A stretch of DNA of 64,000 nt from Bacillota bacterium (GTDB lineage: Bacteria; Bacillota; DTU030; DUMP01), in the NCBI GenBank assembly GCA_030154105.1, contig JASKKP010000004.1, positions 1-64,000 on the forward strand. The letters are read 5' to 3'. The stretch's first letter is position 1; each line of letters begins with the position of its first letter. The translations under genes and the position numbers were made by a program. The notes beneath the pieces are model-generated. The model was not told where the DNA came from and ran no database searches. It saw nothing but the letters and a program-made list of their open reading frames with translations. This document shows, one piece after another, positions 1 to 8,456 of the stretch.

Positions 1-99
1 TTCCACCTCGCGGCGGACACCCTTGCCTTAAGCTACGGCTACTGCTACCTTCGCCGTTCGGGACTTGCACCCTATAGGCAGCGCCCATGCCGGGCGCAC
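1..99 (-). mobile_element. Group II intron, 5' end (partial, runs off the window)
   Basis: Read on the minus strand from 99 downward, the sequence opens with GTGCGCCCGGCATGGGCG and continues with a CTATAGGGTGCAAGTCCC block and the GGTAGCAGTAGCCG and GGCAAGGGTGTCCG segments. These are typical of the first domain of bacterial group II introns that carry an LtrA-type reverse transcriptase. The 5' splice boundary is placed at 99/100. The intron body and any reverse transcriptase lie outside the window. Eight bases upstream of the boundary is a hairpin (108-129), the kind of site group IIC introns favour, but 99 bases are too few to assign the class. Confidence 0.8.
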
Positions 100-107
100 G
101 CGAAAGC

Positions 108-129
108 GGCCCTACCGAAGAGTAGGGCC
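108..129 (-). terminator. Terminator-like hairpin downstream of the Flp pilin gene
   Basis: A perfect 8-bp stem, GGCCCTAC/GTAGGGCC with a 6-base loop, lies 47 bases past the stop codon of the pilin gene on the minus strand. The usual U-tract is missing; instead GCTTTCGC leads straight into the group II intron, so the intron probably displaced or inserted into the terminator tail. Confidence 0.6.
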
Positions 130-176
130 GGAGTTAAAAATCAGCACCGATATTGCCTCGCAACGTTAGGCTTTGT

Positions 177-347
177 TCACTGCTTGTTCAGCTCACTTGC
201 CACCTTATTAAAGTTAAGAGATATACCCGTGCCCAAGAGTTGGAGAGCCGCAATCACCACCACAGCTACCAGCGCCAGTATGAGCCCGTACTCGGCCATC
301 CCCTGTCCTTCCTCACCGGTCAGAAGTCTCTTCAGGTGCTCAAACAT
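177..347 (-). CDS. Flp/Fap family type IVb pilin, 56 aa
   Basis: The short reading frame starts at ATG 347 behind GGAGGT with an 8-base spacer and ends at TGA 177-179. The product begins MFEHLKRLLTGEEGQG, followed by MAEYGLILALVAVVVIAALQ. This is the Flp pilin layout: a short basic leader, a Gly before the prepilin peptidase cut, a Glu at position +5, then one hydrophobic helix (about residues 21-38). Such pilins are cut by a CpaA/TadV-type peptidase and assembled by a Tad secretion system. No tad genes are visible here, so assembly genes must be elsewhere or the gene is solitary. The family call is firm; a role in adhesion is inferred from the family. Confidence 0.85.
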   Translation of the reverse strand: MFEHLKRLLTGEEGQGMAEYGLILALVAVVVIAALQLLGTGISLNFNKVASELNKQ

Positions 348-522
348 TCTTTCCTACCTCCCGTGTTTTCTGCTTTCGAGTTCCTCGCCTGCCTTCGAGT
401 CCATAATAGCACCAGGGACGAGCTTGCGCATGGTTCACCTGTCCAGACTTTTTGCCGCCGATGCCCATAGCCGGGGCGGGATATTTGTCCCGGGTTGTCC
501 CAAAAAGTAGGGGCGGCTGGGC
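348..522. other. Non-coding stretch between the pilin gene and the aor operon terminator
   Basis: This should hold the pilin promoter and leader. I see no convincing -35/-10 pair or known riboswitch, only a short GGGACA direct repeat near 485-510 on the minus strand. Confidence 0.3.
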
Positions 523-548
523 AAAAAAAAAGAAGGGCTCGGCCCTTC
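523..548 (-). terminator. Rho-independent terminator of the aor-moaD operon
   Basis: On the minus strand GAAGGGC, loop CGA, GCCCTTC is followed by nine T residues. It lies 45 bases after the moaD-like stop codon and ends the long minus-strand operon that starts at 6428. Confidence 0.9.
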
Positions 549-593
549 CATCTTAAAGGCAATTTAACCCAGTCCCCCGATAACCCGGAAGGT

Positions 594-866
594 CTAGCCG
601 CCGGCGACCAGGGGAAAGATGGACACGGTATCGCCCGGCACAAGCTTCGTCTTCAGGCCCTCCGGCAGGTGGGCCAAGTGCCGGCCGTTCAGGATAATAA
701 TGACTTCGCGGCTAAGGCCTTCAGGTCCGTAGACGGCGCGTTCGAAATCGCGGCCGTAGCGGGCCGCCAGCTCGCGCAGGAGCTCCTCCACCGAGCCGGC
801 AGCCACTTCTGTTTCTTTGGTGCGGGTGATTTCGCGGATTCCGGCGAAGAAGAGAACCCGGACCAT
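594..866 (-). CDS. MoaD/ThiS-family sulfur carrier protein, 90 aa
   Basis: A small beta-grasp protein ending in the Gly-Gly tail (FPLVAGG) that is adenylated and thiocarboxylated in MoaD and ThiS proteins. It starts VRVLFFAGIREITRTKE, as in MoaD. It is the last gene of the operon, 3 bases after the aldehyde oxidoreductase gene. The neighbourhood suggests that it donates sulfur for the dithiolene of the pterin cofactor of that enzyme, probably a tungsten form. MoaD-like genes commonly follow aor genes. Family firm; dedication to the tungsten cofactor is inferred. Confidence 0.85.
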   Translation of the reverse strand: MVRVLFFAGIREITRTKETEVAAGSVEELLRELAARYGRDFERAVYGPEGLSREVIIILNGRHLAHLPEGLKTKLVPGDTVSIFPLVAGG

Positions 867-869
867 GTC

Positions 870-2672
870 CTACGCCAGCCCCAGGCTGACGAGTTTCTCG
901 GTGGTCGGCACGCCTTCGGCCGTCCAACCGCGCACTTCGTAGTACTTGGGCAGCATCTCCGAAAGCTTGGAGATCTTGCCTTTGGCCGGTCCGCTCTCCA
1001 CCGGCTCGTTAAGGAGTCGCGGCGGGAGGGTATCGTCCGCGGCCGTGAGGCCGGCGGCCAGGTTAAACAGCCGCTCCAGGTTCCAGATGCGGTCGCCGCA
1101 GGTCAGGAAGTCTTCCGCGCTGTACTCAACGCCTGTGGCGGCGCTGAGCATGGCGGCGATCTCCGGCGCACCGATGGCGAAAGTGGTGAAGAGGCAGATC
1201 CCGCTCGAGTCGAGCGCCGCGGTGAGGTCCTGGAAAGTCTTGAGCCAGGCCGGTTTTTCGGCCGTGCTGTCCGGATCCAGCTTTTCGGGGACGCCGAGGA
1301 CCTCGGGAGAGGTAAGATAGCCGCGCACGTGGCAGCCGCCGCGATTGGAAGTGGCGTACTCCAGCCCCATCCCCTGGAGCACCCGGCCGTCGTAAGCGGG
1401 CATCTCCTGTTTCTTGACGGACATGGAAAACTCGGGGTGGCCGTATTTCTCGGCCAGTCGGTACGAGCCGAGCGCCAGTTCGGCGCCGAAGCCGCGCTTA
1501 TACCCGGTGTCCTCTGTGAGTTTCACTATCGCTTCGGCGTTGCCGAAGGTAAGCGGCAGGCCCACGGTGGCCTCGTCGAGAATGCCGGCCTCGTAAAGGT
1601 CCATGGCGCAGGCGATGGTGCTGCCCATGGTGATGGGGTCGATCCCCAGTTCGTTGCAGAGGAAGTTGGCCTTGCAGATGGCATCGAAGTCATCGATGCC
1701 GCACTGCGCGCCGAGGGCCCAGGTGGCCTCATATTCCGGACCCTCGCCGGCACCGGCAAAGGGACCGGAGGGCACGGCCGTCACGCGGCCACAGGCGATG
1801 GTGCAGGCGAAGCAGGCCTTTTTGCGCACCAGGCGGGTGGCGGTGTGGGTCTCGCCGCTGATCTTGTCGGCCGTCTCAAAGTAGCCGGTATGGAAGTTCC
1901 GCGTCGGCAGCGCCCCCACCTGGTTGAGGACGTTAATAAGAACGTTGGTGCCGTAGGTCGGCAGCCCGGTAGAGGTTACCGGATGGGCCATGAGTTTGGC
2001 GCGCGCCGCGAGGACGGCCTGCCGGAAGGCTTCTTTATCGGCCACTTTTACGCCGCCCGTACCCCGCACCACGACGGCCTTAAGGTTTTTCGAGCCCATT
2101 ACCGCCCCTACCCCGGTACGGCCGGCGGCCCGGTGCTTATCGTTGATCACGGCGGCAAAGAGCACCAGGTTCTCCCCCGCCGGGCCGATGCAGGCCACCT
2201 TGGCCTCCGGGTCGGTCTCGGCAAGAAGGGTATCGGTGGTTTCGCCGACGACCTTTCCCCACAGGTGCTCCGCCGACCGCAGTTCCACCCGGTCGTTGTT
2301 AATCCAGAGGTATACCGGCCGGGCAGCGCGTCCTTCAATAACGATAAGGTCGTAGCCGGCGTACTTAAGTTCCGGCCCGAAGTAGCCGCCGGAGTTGGAA
2401 GCGGCGATGGTGCCCGTCAGTGGCCCTTTGGTAACCACGTTGTAGCGCCCACCCGAGGTGGCGAAAGTCCCAGTGAGGGGGCCGGTGACGAAGAGGAGCT
2501 TGTTTTCCGGGCTTAGCGGATCGACTTTCGGGTCGATTTCGTCGCTAAGGATCTTGCTGCCTAAACCCCGGGCGCCGATGAACTTGCGGGCCAGTTCCGG
2601 GCACAGGGACTCGGTCGTTATTTTCCCGCTGCTCAGGTTTACGCGCAGGACCTTCCCTACCCAGCCGTACAT
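870..2672 (-). CDS. aor: Aldehyde:ferredoxin oxidoreductase, tungstopterin subunit, 600 aa
   Basis: Oxidises aldehydes to carboxylic acids at a tungsten bis-pterin site beside one [4Fe-4S] cluster. Full length for the family (about 600 aa). It starts [16 protein letters not shown] and has the N-terminal fold with [14 protein letters not shown] (74-87), the [17 protein letters not shown] block (92-108) and [18 protein letters not shown] (183-200). Cluster ligands fit Cys287, Cys290, Cys294 and a distal Cys493. The start codon overlaps the stop of the ferredoxin gene by one base (TAATG). Unlike stand-alone archaeal AOR, it is in one transcript with NADH-binding and Fe-S subunits, so electrons probably reach NAD as well as ferredoxin. 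Substrate is not readable from sequence; acetaldehyde from the neighbouring acetoin pathway is plausible. Confidence 0.93.
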   Translation of the reverse strand: MYGWVGKVLRVNLSSGKITTESLCPELARKFIGARGLGSKILSDEIDPKVDPLSPENKLLFVTGPLTGTFATSGGRYNVVTKGPLTGTIAASNSGGYFGPELKYAGYDLIVIEGRAARPVYLWINNDRVELRSAEHLWGKVVGETTDTLLAETDPEAKVACIGPAGENLVLFAAVINDKHRAAGRTGVGAVMGSKNLKAVVVRGTGGVKVADKEAFRQAVLAARAKLMAHPVTSTGLPTYGTNVLINVLNQVGALPTRNFHTGYFETADKISGETHTATRLVRKKACFACTIACGRVTAVPSGPFAGAGEGPEYEATWALGAQCGIDDFDAICKANFLCNELGIDPITMGSTIACAMDLYEAGILDEATVGLPLTFGNAEAIVKLTEDTGYKRGFGAELALGSYRLAEKYGHPEFSMSVKKQEMPAYDGRVLQGMGLEYATSNRGGCHVRGYLTSPEVLGVPEKLDPDSTAEKPAWLKTFQDLTAALDSSGICLFTTFAIGAPEIAAMLSAATGVEYSAEDFLTCGDRIWNLERLFNLAAGLTAADDTLPPRLLNEPVESGPAKGKISKLSEMLPKYYEVRGWTAEGVPTTEKLVSLGLA

Positions 2673-3151
2673 TACGCCCGCACCTCCTCTACCAGTTTGG
2701 CGAACTTGGCCGAGTAGGCCTTCTTGCGGCCGAGGGTAACCGTGTCGGCCGGCAAGAACTCAATGGCCTTCTCCGGGCAGAAAGCCACGCACTGCGGATC
2801 GCCTTCGCAATAGTCACACTTCACCGCCTGTTTGGCTTGAGGACTGTAGTTAATGTTGCCGAAGGGGCAAGCCACCACGCACATGCGGCAGCCGATGCAC
2901 TTTTCTCCGTTTACGGAGACCAGGCCCGTGGCCGCATCTTTCGTAATAGCTCCCACTTTACATACCTTCATGCAGGACGGCTCATCGCACTGCAGGCAGG
3001 TCAGCGGGACGGCAATCCCCGCCTCGAAGCGCAGCACGGAAATACGCGCGGCGGCCGGCCGGAACTCGCCCTCGTGCTGCAGGGAGCAGGCCAGCTCGCA
3101 GCTGCCGCACCCGGTGCAGCGCTCGGGGCTAATGAGTAGGACGTTACTCAC
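2672..3151 (-). CDS. Poly-[4Fe-4S] ferredoxin subunit, 159 aa
   Basis: Sixteen cysteines in four groups (12/15/18/22, 52/55/60/64, 85/88/91/95, 112/115/121/125) predict four [4Fe-4S] clusters, the HycB/CooF/AorA-type electron-transfer subunit. There is no signal peptide or membrane segment, so it is cytoplasmic. It directly precedes aor with a one-base overlap and most likely wires the tungsten subunit to the flavin-containing partners encoded upstream. A strong GGAGG lies just before the ATG at 3151. Family call is firm; exact partners are inferred from the operon. Confidence 0.9.
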   Translation of the reverse strand: MSNVLLISPERCTGCGSCELACSLQHEGEFRPAAARISVLRFEAGIAVPLTCLQCDEPSCMKVCKVGAITKDAATGLVSVNGEKCIGCRMCVVACPFGNINYSPQAKQAVKCDYCEGDPQCVAFCPEKAIEFLPADTVTLGRKKAYSAKFAKLVEEVRA

Positions 3152-3245
3152 AAATTTCCCCTCCTTTTCTTAAGTTTCGGCCAACATAGGACTATCCACC
3201 TTTTCTCCCCAAGCCCCACCCCCTTTTTAGACGTGCAGCATCTCC

Positions 3246-4010
3246 TCAGGAAGCCGGCAAGCCGAACGCCCGGCCGATGAGCGCGGCCTCGGCCCCCCGG
3301 CGGCAGCGGGGGCAAAGCTTTTCCTCCGGAGTAGAGCCCGTGAGCTCCCGAGTTGCCCAGCGCAGCTGTTCCTCGGTGGCGAAGGGCTCGCCGCAGCGCT
3401 GGCAGCGCACCAGGGTAAAGTCGCGTTCCCAGATGCGGCGCCGCTCGGCCGTCTCTTCAACTTTAATGGCGCCGGTGGGACAGACGGCGGCGCAGGCCCC
3501 GCAGCCTACGCAGGCTTCGGGCGGCTCGGCGAAGGGGGGACCTACTTTCTTTTCCCGCCCGCGCCAGGCGGTGCCGATGGCATTTAGCCCCAAAGCAGCA
3601 CAGGCGCGGACGCAGCGCAGGCAAAGAATGCATTCCTCGGGTTCAGCTTCAAGACGCGTCTTCGCCCGCACCCCGTAGCGGGCAGCCAGGTCGGTTACGG
3701 CCTTAACCTCAGGGTGGCGCGCGAGAAGCAGCGTGAGGAGATAACGGCGCGCCGCCTGTACCCGCGGGCTCTCGGTGAGCACCTCCACCGGCCTTTCTAC
3801 CGGATAGAGGCAGGAGGCGGCGAGAACGGTACGCCTCCCCTCCCGCACCTCCACCAGACAGAGCCGGCAGCCACCCAGCGGCACAAGGCCGGGGTGATCG
3901 CAGAGGGTAGGAATGAAGAAGCCCGCATCTTTTAGGACGTCTAGGAGCCGGGCGCCCGGTGCAGCCGGTACTTCCCGGCCGTTTACTTTTAGCAGGACAT
4001 CAGGTTCCAT
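3246..4010 (-). CDS. HoxU/NuoG-N-terminal-like iron-sulfur subunit with C-terminal zinc ribbon, 254 aa
   Basis: Residues 5-80 form a [2Fe-2S] ferredoxin domain (Cys37, 48, 51, 67). Cys127/130/133/137 and Cys167/170/173/177 form a 2x[4Fe-4S] domain. This matches the N-terminal part of NuoG and HydA and the HoxU subunit, but the NuoG His-Cys3 cluster motif is missing between them (only His99 is present). After residue 200 two CxxC pairs (203/206 and 233/236) make a zinc-ribbon-like tail, which is unusual for HoxU. It overlaps the nuoF-like gene by 11 bases. It probably passes electrons between the flavoprotein and the ferredoxin/AOR branch. Confidence 0.85.
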   Translation of the reverse strand: MEPDVLLKVNGREVPAAPGARLLDVLKDAGFFIPTLCDHPGLVPLGGCRLCLVEVREGRRTVLAASCLYPVERPVEVLTESPRVQAARRYLLTLLLARHPEVKAVTDLAARYGVRAKTRLEAEPEECILCLRCVRACAALGLNAIGTAWRGREKKVGPPFAEPPEACVGCGACAAVCPTGAIKVEETAERRRIWERDFTLVRCQRCGEPFATEEQLRWATRELTGSTPEEKLCPRCRRGAEAALIGRAFGLPAS

Positions 4011-5961
4011 TTTTTACGGCCTCGCTTTGTAAAGGTTTCGGCGTTCCCACCAGGTTAGCTGCATCCGGGCGCCGGGGCGGCCCGGAATCGGGCGAGGTAG
4101 CCGAGCGCCGCATGATCTTGATGGCCGCAAAACGGCAAGCGTCGTAGCAGGCGCCGCAGCGCGTGCAGGTGGCCTCGTTAAGCCGGTGCGGCTGTCCCTT
4201 TTCCCCGCCGATGCTCCCTGTAGGGCAGGCGCGCGCGCACGCGCCGCAACCGCGGCAGGCTGCCGGGTCTATCCAGTAGGCGAAAAGGGCGCGGCACACG
4301 CCGGCACGGCAAAATCCGGCCAGGTGCTCCTCATACTCGTCCCGGAAGTAACGCAAAGTGGAAAGAACAGGGTTGGCGGCCGTCTTTCCCAACCCGCAGA
4401 GCGCCGTCTCTTTCAGGCCCAGCGAAAGCTCCTCGATGAGCTCGACGTCCCCTTCCCGGCCGCGGCCCTCGGTAAGGTCGGTTAAAAGGCGCAAGAGTTG
4501 GGGTATCCCCTCCCGGCAGGGAAGGCACTTCCCGCACGATTCTTCGGCTAAGAACTTGAGGAAGTACCGGGCCAGATCCACCATGCAGGTGCGCTCGTCC
4601 ATTACGATGAGCCCGCCTGAACCCATCATGGAGCCGGCCTCGGTCAGGCGCTCAAAGTCTACGGGGAGATCCAGCAGGCTGGCCGGGATACAGCCGCCGG
4701 AAGGGCCGCCGGTTTGTACCGCCTTTACCCGGCGGTCGCCCAGCACCCCGCCCCCTATCTCGTAGATAATCTCGCGCAGGGTGGTGCCCATGGGCACTTC
4801 CACCAGCCCGGTGTTCTTGACCTTGCCCACCAGGGAGAACACCTTGGTGCCGCGGCTTTTCTCCGTGCCCAAGCCGGCATACCACTGCCAGCCGCGGTTG
4901 ATGATTTCCGGCACGTTCGCCCACGTTTCCACGTTGTTCAGCACCGTAGGCTGCTCGTATAGGCCCTTTTCCGTGGCGTGGATGTACTTGGCCCGCGGCT
5001 CGCCCGGCCGTCCCTCCAGCGAGGCCATGAGGGCCGTAGACTCTCCGCAGACGAAAGCCCCGCCGCCGCGGCTCACGCTTATGTCGAAGCTAAAGCCGCT
5101 CCCCAGAATGTTTTCCCCTAGAAGGCCCAGCTCCCGCGCCTGAGCGAGCGCCCGCGTAAGATGCTTTACGGCCAGCGGGTACTCGGCGCGCACATAGATA
5201 AACCCCTCGCGGGCGCCCACGGCGTAGGCGCCAATGATCATTCCCTCGATTACGCTGTGCGGGTCGCCTTCCATGATGCTCCGGTCCATGAACGCCCCCG
5301 GATCGCCTTCGTCGCCGTTGGCGATGACGTAGCGCACCTCCCCGGGCGCCCGCCGGCAGGTTTCCCATTTCACTCCGGTGGGAAACCCGCCCCCGCCCCG
5401 CCCGCGCAGGCCGGAAAGCTTAATCGTTTCGATGACCTCTTCGGGCGTCATGCCTGTCAGGACTTTGGCCAGGGCACTGTAGCCGCCGGCGGCGATGTAA
5501 TCGTCGATGCTCTCCGGGTCGATGCGCCCGTTGTGCCGGAGCGCCACGCGGTATTGCTTTTTGTAAAAAGGTATCTCGTCGGCATTGGGGATGGCCTGCT
5601 TGGTATTCGGATCGTGGTACAGCAGGCGGGGAACCAGCCGGCCCGCTACCACCGTTTCCTTGAGGATGGCGGCGGCATCGTCCGGCTTCACCCGCTGGTA
5701 GAGGATGTTCCCCGGCTGGACGATGACGATCGGTCCGCGCTCACAGTAACCGTGGCAGCCGGACGTCTTTAACCTAAGGCCGATTCCGGCCCCCAAGCCC
5801 TGGCGGGCCGCTTCCTCCCTCAGCGCCTCTAACACCTTAAGGCTTCCATTGGCCCGGCAGCCTGTACCGCCGCACACCCAGACGGCCGGGCGGCTCTCGC
5901 TAAGCGCCGCCGAGAGGCGCTCACGGTAACGGGCCAGCTCTTCGACGCTGTTTAGCCGCAT
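4000..5961 (-). CDS. NuoF/HydB-like NADH-binding flavoprotein, 653 aa
   Basis: Domain order: thioredoxin-like [2Fe-2S] (Cys30, 35, 69, 73); FMN and NADH domain with [13 protein letters not shown] (184-196) and [10 protein letters not shown] (215-224); C-terminal [4Fe-4S] (Cys476, 479, 482, 522); then a 2x[4Fe-4S] ferredoxin module (Cys569/572/575/579 and 599/602/605/609); then a basic, Pro-rich tail of about 35 residues. This is the architecture of the beta subunit of bifurcating hydrogenases and related NAD(H) complexes rather than complex I NuoF. The gene lies between the nuoE-like and hoxU-like genes. It is the NAD(H) site of the putative complex; no [FeFe]-hydrogenase gene is present, AOR taking that place. 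Confidence 0.9.
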   Translation of the reverse strand: MRLNSVEELARYRERLSAALSESRPAVWVCGGTGCRANGSLKVLEALREEAARQGLGAGIGLRLKTSGCHGYCERGPIVIVQPGNILYQRVKPDDAAAILKETVVAGRLVPRLLYHDPNTKQAIPNADEIPFYKKQYRVALRHNGRIDPESIDDYIAAGGYSALAKVLTGMTPEEVIETIKLSGLRGRGGGGFPTGVKWETCRRAPGEVRYVIANGDEGDPGAFMDRSIMEGDPHSVIEGMIIGAYAVGAREGFIYVRAEYPLAVKHLTRALAQARELGLLGENILGSGFSFDISVSRGGGAFVCGESTALMASLEGRPGEPRAKYIHATEKGLYEQPTVLNNVETWANVPEIINRGWQWYAGLGTEKSRGTKVFSLVGKVKNTGLVEVPMGTTLREIIYEIGGGVLGDRRVKAVQTGGPSGGCIPASLLDLPVDFERLTEAGSMMGSGGLIVMDERTCMVDLARYFLKFLAEESCGKCLPCREGIPQLLRLLTDLTEGRGREGDVELIEELSLGLKETALCGLGKTAANPVLSTLRYFRDEYEEHLAGFCRAGVCRALFAYWIDPAACRGCGACARACPTGSIGGEKGQPHRLNEATCTRCGACYDACRFAAIKIMRRSATSPDSGPPRRPDAANLVGTPKPLQSEAVKNGT

Positions 5962-5963
5962 GT

Positions 5964-6428
5964 TTACACTTCCCTGAGCAGTTTTTCTACTTTTTCCGGC
6001 GTCATCTGGCCGTAGGTCTCCTCACCGATCACCACCACCGGCGCCAGGGCGCAGGCCCCCAGGCAGTTTACCGTCTCCAGGGTGAAGCGCCCGTCGGGTG
6101 TGGTCTCCCCCGGTTTAATGCCCAGGACCTCTTCGAGGCGTTCCAGCACCGCCGGGCTGCCGCGGAGGTGACAGGCGGTGCCAAGGCAGGTGCGGATCAC
6201 CCGCTCCCCGCGGGGTTTGAGCGTCAGCGCCTTGTAGAAGGTGGCCACGCTGTAAACCCTGCTCTCGGGCACTTCGAGGTAACGGGCGACTTCCTTGAGG
6301 GCGGCCTGCGGCAGGTAGTGGTAGGTTTCCTGAAGGTCGAGAAGGATCGCCAAAAGTTCCCCGGGCCGGCGCGGGTGCCGCGCGAGGATCTCGGCCACTT
6401 CGGCCCGTCGGGTTTCCGCTGGAATCAT
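5964..6428 (-). CDS. NuoE-like [2Fe-2S] subunit (24 kDa type), 154 aa
   Basis: Thioredoxin-fold [2Fe-2S] protein with ligands Cys81, Cys86, Cys122 and Cys126 in [10 protein letters not shown] and [10 protein letters not shown], the pattern of NuoE, HydC and HndA. First gene of the six-gene operon, two bases before the nuoF-like start. Together these two give a diaphorase module. Its leader carries a candidate cofactor riboswitch and terminator. Family call firm. Confidence 0.9.
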   Translation of the reverse strand: MIPAETRRAEVAEILARHPRRPGELLAILLDLQETYHYLPQAALKEVARYLEVPESRVYSVATFYKALTLKPRGERVIRTCLGTACHLRGSPAVLERLEEVLGIKPGETTPDGRFTLETVNCLGACALAPVVVIGEETYGQMTPEKVEKLLREV

Positions 6429-6457
6429 GCCGTCACTTCCTCTAATGGTTTAACAAA

Positions 6458-6571
6458 GTAAAAGGTACCCCTTCTGCCGAAAGAGTACCTTCCTTTGCAA
6501 AACGGCAGGCCAAGGGATTGCTCCCCGACCCTAACGTTTGCCCTTCCCGGAGGGAAGCAGCAAATCGGAAG
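6458..6571 (-). promoter_or_regulatory. Candidate Moco/Tuco riboswitch with overlapping terminator in the aor operon leader
   Basis: On the minus strand from 6571 the leader folds as TTTGC/GCAAA around an inner TTCCC/GGGAA hairpin. An AGGG...CCCT element with CGGGGAGC and GGCCTGCCG follows. CTGCCG (6503-6508) can pair with CGGCAG (6474-6479), but CGGCAG is the loop of a second hairpin, AAGGTAC.../...GGTACCTT (6462-6491), that ends in TTTT. The two structures exclude each other, the layout of a transcription-attenuating riboswitch. Placement before aor and a moaD-like gene and the recalled consensus of the molybdenum/tungsten cofactor RNA motif make that class the best guess. I could not run a covariance search. 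Confidence 0.5.
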
Positions 6572-6600
6572 TAACCTTCTGAAGTTATTGTTTCTGTATG

Positions 6601-6606
6601 ATTATA
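6601..6606 (-). promoter_or_regulatory. Probable -10 box of the aor operon promoter
   Basis: A perfect TATAAT on the minus strand lies about 30 bases upstream of the candidate riboswitch, in a locally AT-rich stretch. The matching -35 is weak (GATTTT at 17 bases). Confidence 0.4.
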
Positions 6607-6669
6607 TTAGCGCCGGCGGGCAAAAATCCTGCCTAACAAAATGTTAAAAATCAGTAAGTTTAGCCTACG

Positions 6670-6690
6670 GAGCCGGGCGGCTCCCGGCTC
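6670..6690 (-). terminator. Hairpin immediately after the DUF6506 gene
   Basis: GAGCCGGG/CCCGGCTC with a 5-base loop starts one base past the stop codon on the minus strand. The downstream tract is not U-rich, so it may stabilise the 3' end rather than terminate efficiently. It ends the first acetoin dehydrogenase operon. Confidence 0.5.
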
Positions 6691-6996
6691 TTAAGCAAAC
6701 AGTTCGTCTCCGCTCCGGCCGTCCAAACCCGGATGTCCGTCGAAGCGGACTACGCCCACCTTGGCCCGACCGGCCACGGCTCGGGCAACGCGCGCCGCGC
6801 CCTCGTGCCCAAACCCACCGCAAAGCTCAATAGCCCCGATGCCCTCAGCCACAAGCTCGGCTGCGGTTTTCTCGGCGGCGGCGTAATCCGGTACTCCCAC
6901 CACCGTAAGCTCCACCTCCGGCGTGGGTACCACCGCCCGGTTTACTTTGGGATCGGCACCGGGGGCGACGAACATGAAGGCTGCTTTCAGCGCCAT
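6691..6996 (-). CDS. DUF6506 family protein, 101 aa
   Basis: A small soluble protein, MALKAAFMFVAPGADPKVNR at the N-terminus and IEACGG-like LCGGFGHEGA in the middle, matching the uncharacterised DUF6506 family. The ATG at 6996 is chosen because GGGGGGAAGGA lies right before it; a start seven codons upstream would bury that site. It is the last gene of the acoABCL operon, 27 bases after acoL. Its repeated presence beside dehydrogenase or aldehyde genes is my impression and not verified. Function unknown. Confidence 0.75.
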   Translation of the reverse strand: MALKAAFMFVAPGADPKVNRAVVPTPEVELTVVGVPDYAAAEKTAAELVAEGIGAIELCGGFGHEGAARVARAVAGRAKVGVVRFDGHPGLDGRSGDELFA

Positions 6997-7023
6997 TTCC
7001 TTCCCCCCTCGTAACACAGGCCT

Positions 7024-8412
7024 TCAATTAGGAATGTGCAGGGCCCGCCCTAAGGCGGCCAGGCAGGCTTCGCCCAAGGCCTCGCTCACCGTGGGGTGCG
7101 GATGAATGGTGTGGGCCATCTCGTCCAACGTGGCCTCCAGCCCGATGGCCAAGGCCGCCTCACCGATGAGGTCCGTGGCCCGTGGTCCGAGGATGTGAAC
7201 GCCCAGGATTTCGCCGTAACGTTCGTTGGCCACGACTTTTACCAGGCCCCGCCCGCCGTTTTCGATGAGGGCTTTCCCGTTGGCCGCGAGCGGAAACCTG
7301 CCCACCTTGATTTGGAAGCCCTGCTTGCGCGCCTCCTCCTCCGTCAGCCCGACGCCGGCAACCTCCGGGCTGGTGTAGATGGCGCTGGGCACCGCTTTGT
7401 AGTTGACGCGCCGCTTTTTGCCCAGGATGGCGTTTTCCACCGCCACCTCGCCCTCGTAAAAGCCGACGTGGGCCAGCATGGTGCCGCCAATGGCGTCACC
7501 GGCGGCATAAACCCCGGGAAGGTTGGTCTCCAAATATTCGTCTACCACAATGCGGCCGCGCTCGAGCTTGACTCCCGCCGCCTCCAGGCCGGCATTCTTT
7601 GTGGCCGGGCGCCGACCCGTGGCCACCAAAACCTTGTCAGCGGGGATAATCTCCTCCTGCCCGCCAACTTCAATCCTCAGCGCGAGTCCCTCGGCCCTTT
7701 CCTCGACGGCCAAGACCTTGGCCGCCGTTTTAATGGTCAACCCTTGGGCGGTAAGGATACCGCGCAGCCGAGCGGCCAATTCGCCATCTACCGGTGGGAG
7801 GATTTCCGGTAGCATTTCCACAATAGTCACCCGGCTGCCGGCAGCAGCAAAGACGCTGGCCAGCTCCACCCCGATCACTCCGCCGCCGACGATGGCCAGC
7901 CGCCCCGGAACTTCGGCCAGGCTGAGGGCGGCGTCGCTGTCGATTACGCCCGGGAGGTCAAGGCCCGGAATGGGCGGCCGGGCCGGCTCCGAGCCCAGAG
8001 CGAGGAGAACGCGGTCCGCCGCAATTTCGGCGCTGGTCCCGTCGGCCCGAGTCACCCGCACGCGGCCCGGCCCGATGAGCTCGCCGCGGCCGGCAATCAC
8101 TTCCACCCGCGCCTTTTTTAGAAGCGTCCCCACCCCCTGTACCAACTGGTTTATAACCGCTTCTTTGCGGGCCATAAGCCGCGGCCAGTTCAGGCGGAGC
8201 CCGTCAAATTCCAGGCCCAGTTGGCCTGCTTCTTTCAGAACGCTGAAGAGTTCGGTCGTGTGCAGAAGAGCCTTCGTGGGCATGCAGCCGACGTTCAGGC
8301 ACGTGCCGCCGAGTCGTTTCTCCTCTACCAAAGTCACGGTGGCGCCCAGCTGGGCGGCACGCAAAGCTCCCACATACCCGGCCGGGCCGCCGCCAATGAC
8401 GACAAGATGCAT
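7024..8412 (-). CDS. acoL: Dihydrolipoyl dehydrogenase (E3) of the first acetoin dehydrogenase complex, 462 aa
   Basis: Reoxidises the dihydrolipoyl arm of E2 with NAD. FAD-binding GGGPAGYVGALRAAQLG at the N-terminus, the redox disulfide in GGTCLNVGCMPTKALLH, an NAD-binding GGGVIGVELASVF segment, and the C-terminal HPHPTVSEALGE active-site His-Glu region are all present. ATG 8412 follows AAGGAGG with 8 bases; the upstream TTG at 8418 is only 2 bases from it. It follows acoC by 45 bases in the aco operon. Confidence 0.93.
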   Translation of the reverse strand: MHLVVIGGGPAGYVGALRAAQLGATVTLVEEKRLGGTCLNVGCMPTKALLHTTELFSVLKEAGQLGLEFDGLRLNWPRLMARKEAVINQLVQGVGTLLKKARVEVIAGRGELIGPGRVRVTRADGTSAEIAADRVLLALGSEPARPPIPGLDLPGVIDSDAALSLAEVPGRLAIVGGGVIGVELASVFAAAGSRVTIVEMLPEILPPVDGELAARLRGILTAQGLTIKTAAKVLAVEERAEGLALRIEVGGQEEIIPADKVLVATGRRPATKNAGLEAAGVKLERGRIVVDEYLETNLPGVYAAGDAIGGTMLAHVGFYEGEVAVENAILGKKRRVNYKAVPSAIYTSPEVAGVGLTEEEARKQGFQIKVGRFPLAANGKALIENGGRGLVKVVANERYGEILGVHILGPRATDLIGEAALAIGLEATLDEMAHTIHPHPTVSEALGEACLAALGRALHIPN

Positions 8413-8456
8413 GATCAATGCCTCCTTGGAACGGAACTTCTTTCCAGTTGCCCGGG

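Noticed and set aside
495-2516. A 673-codon open frame on the plus strand
   Set aside because: It is the antisense shadow of aor and moaD in GC-rich DNA: no ribosome binding site, no domain, and the opposite-strand genes have clear motifs.
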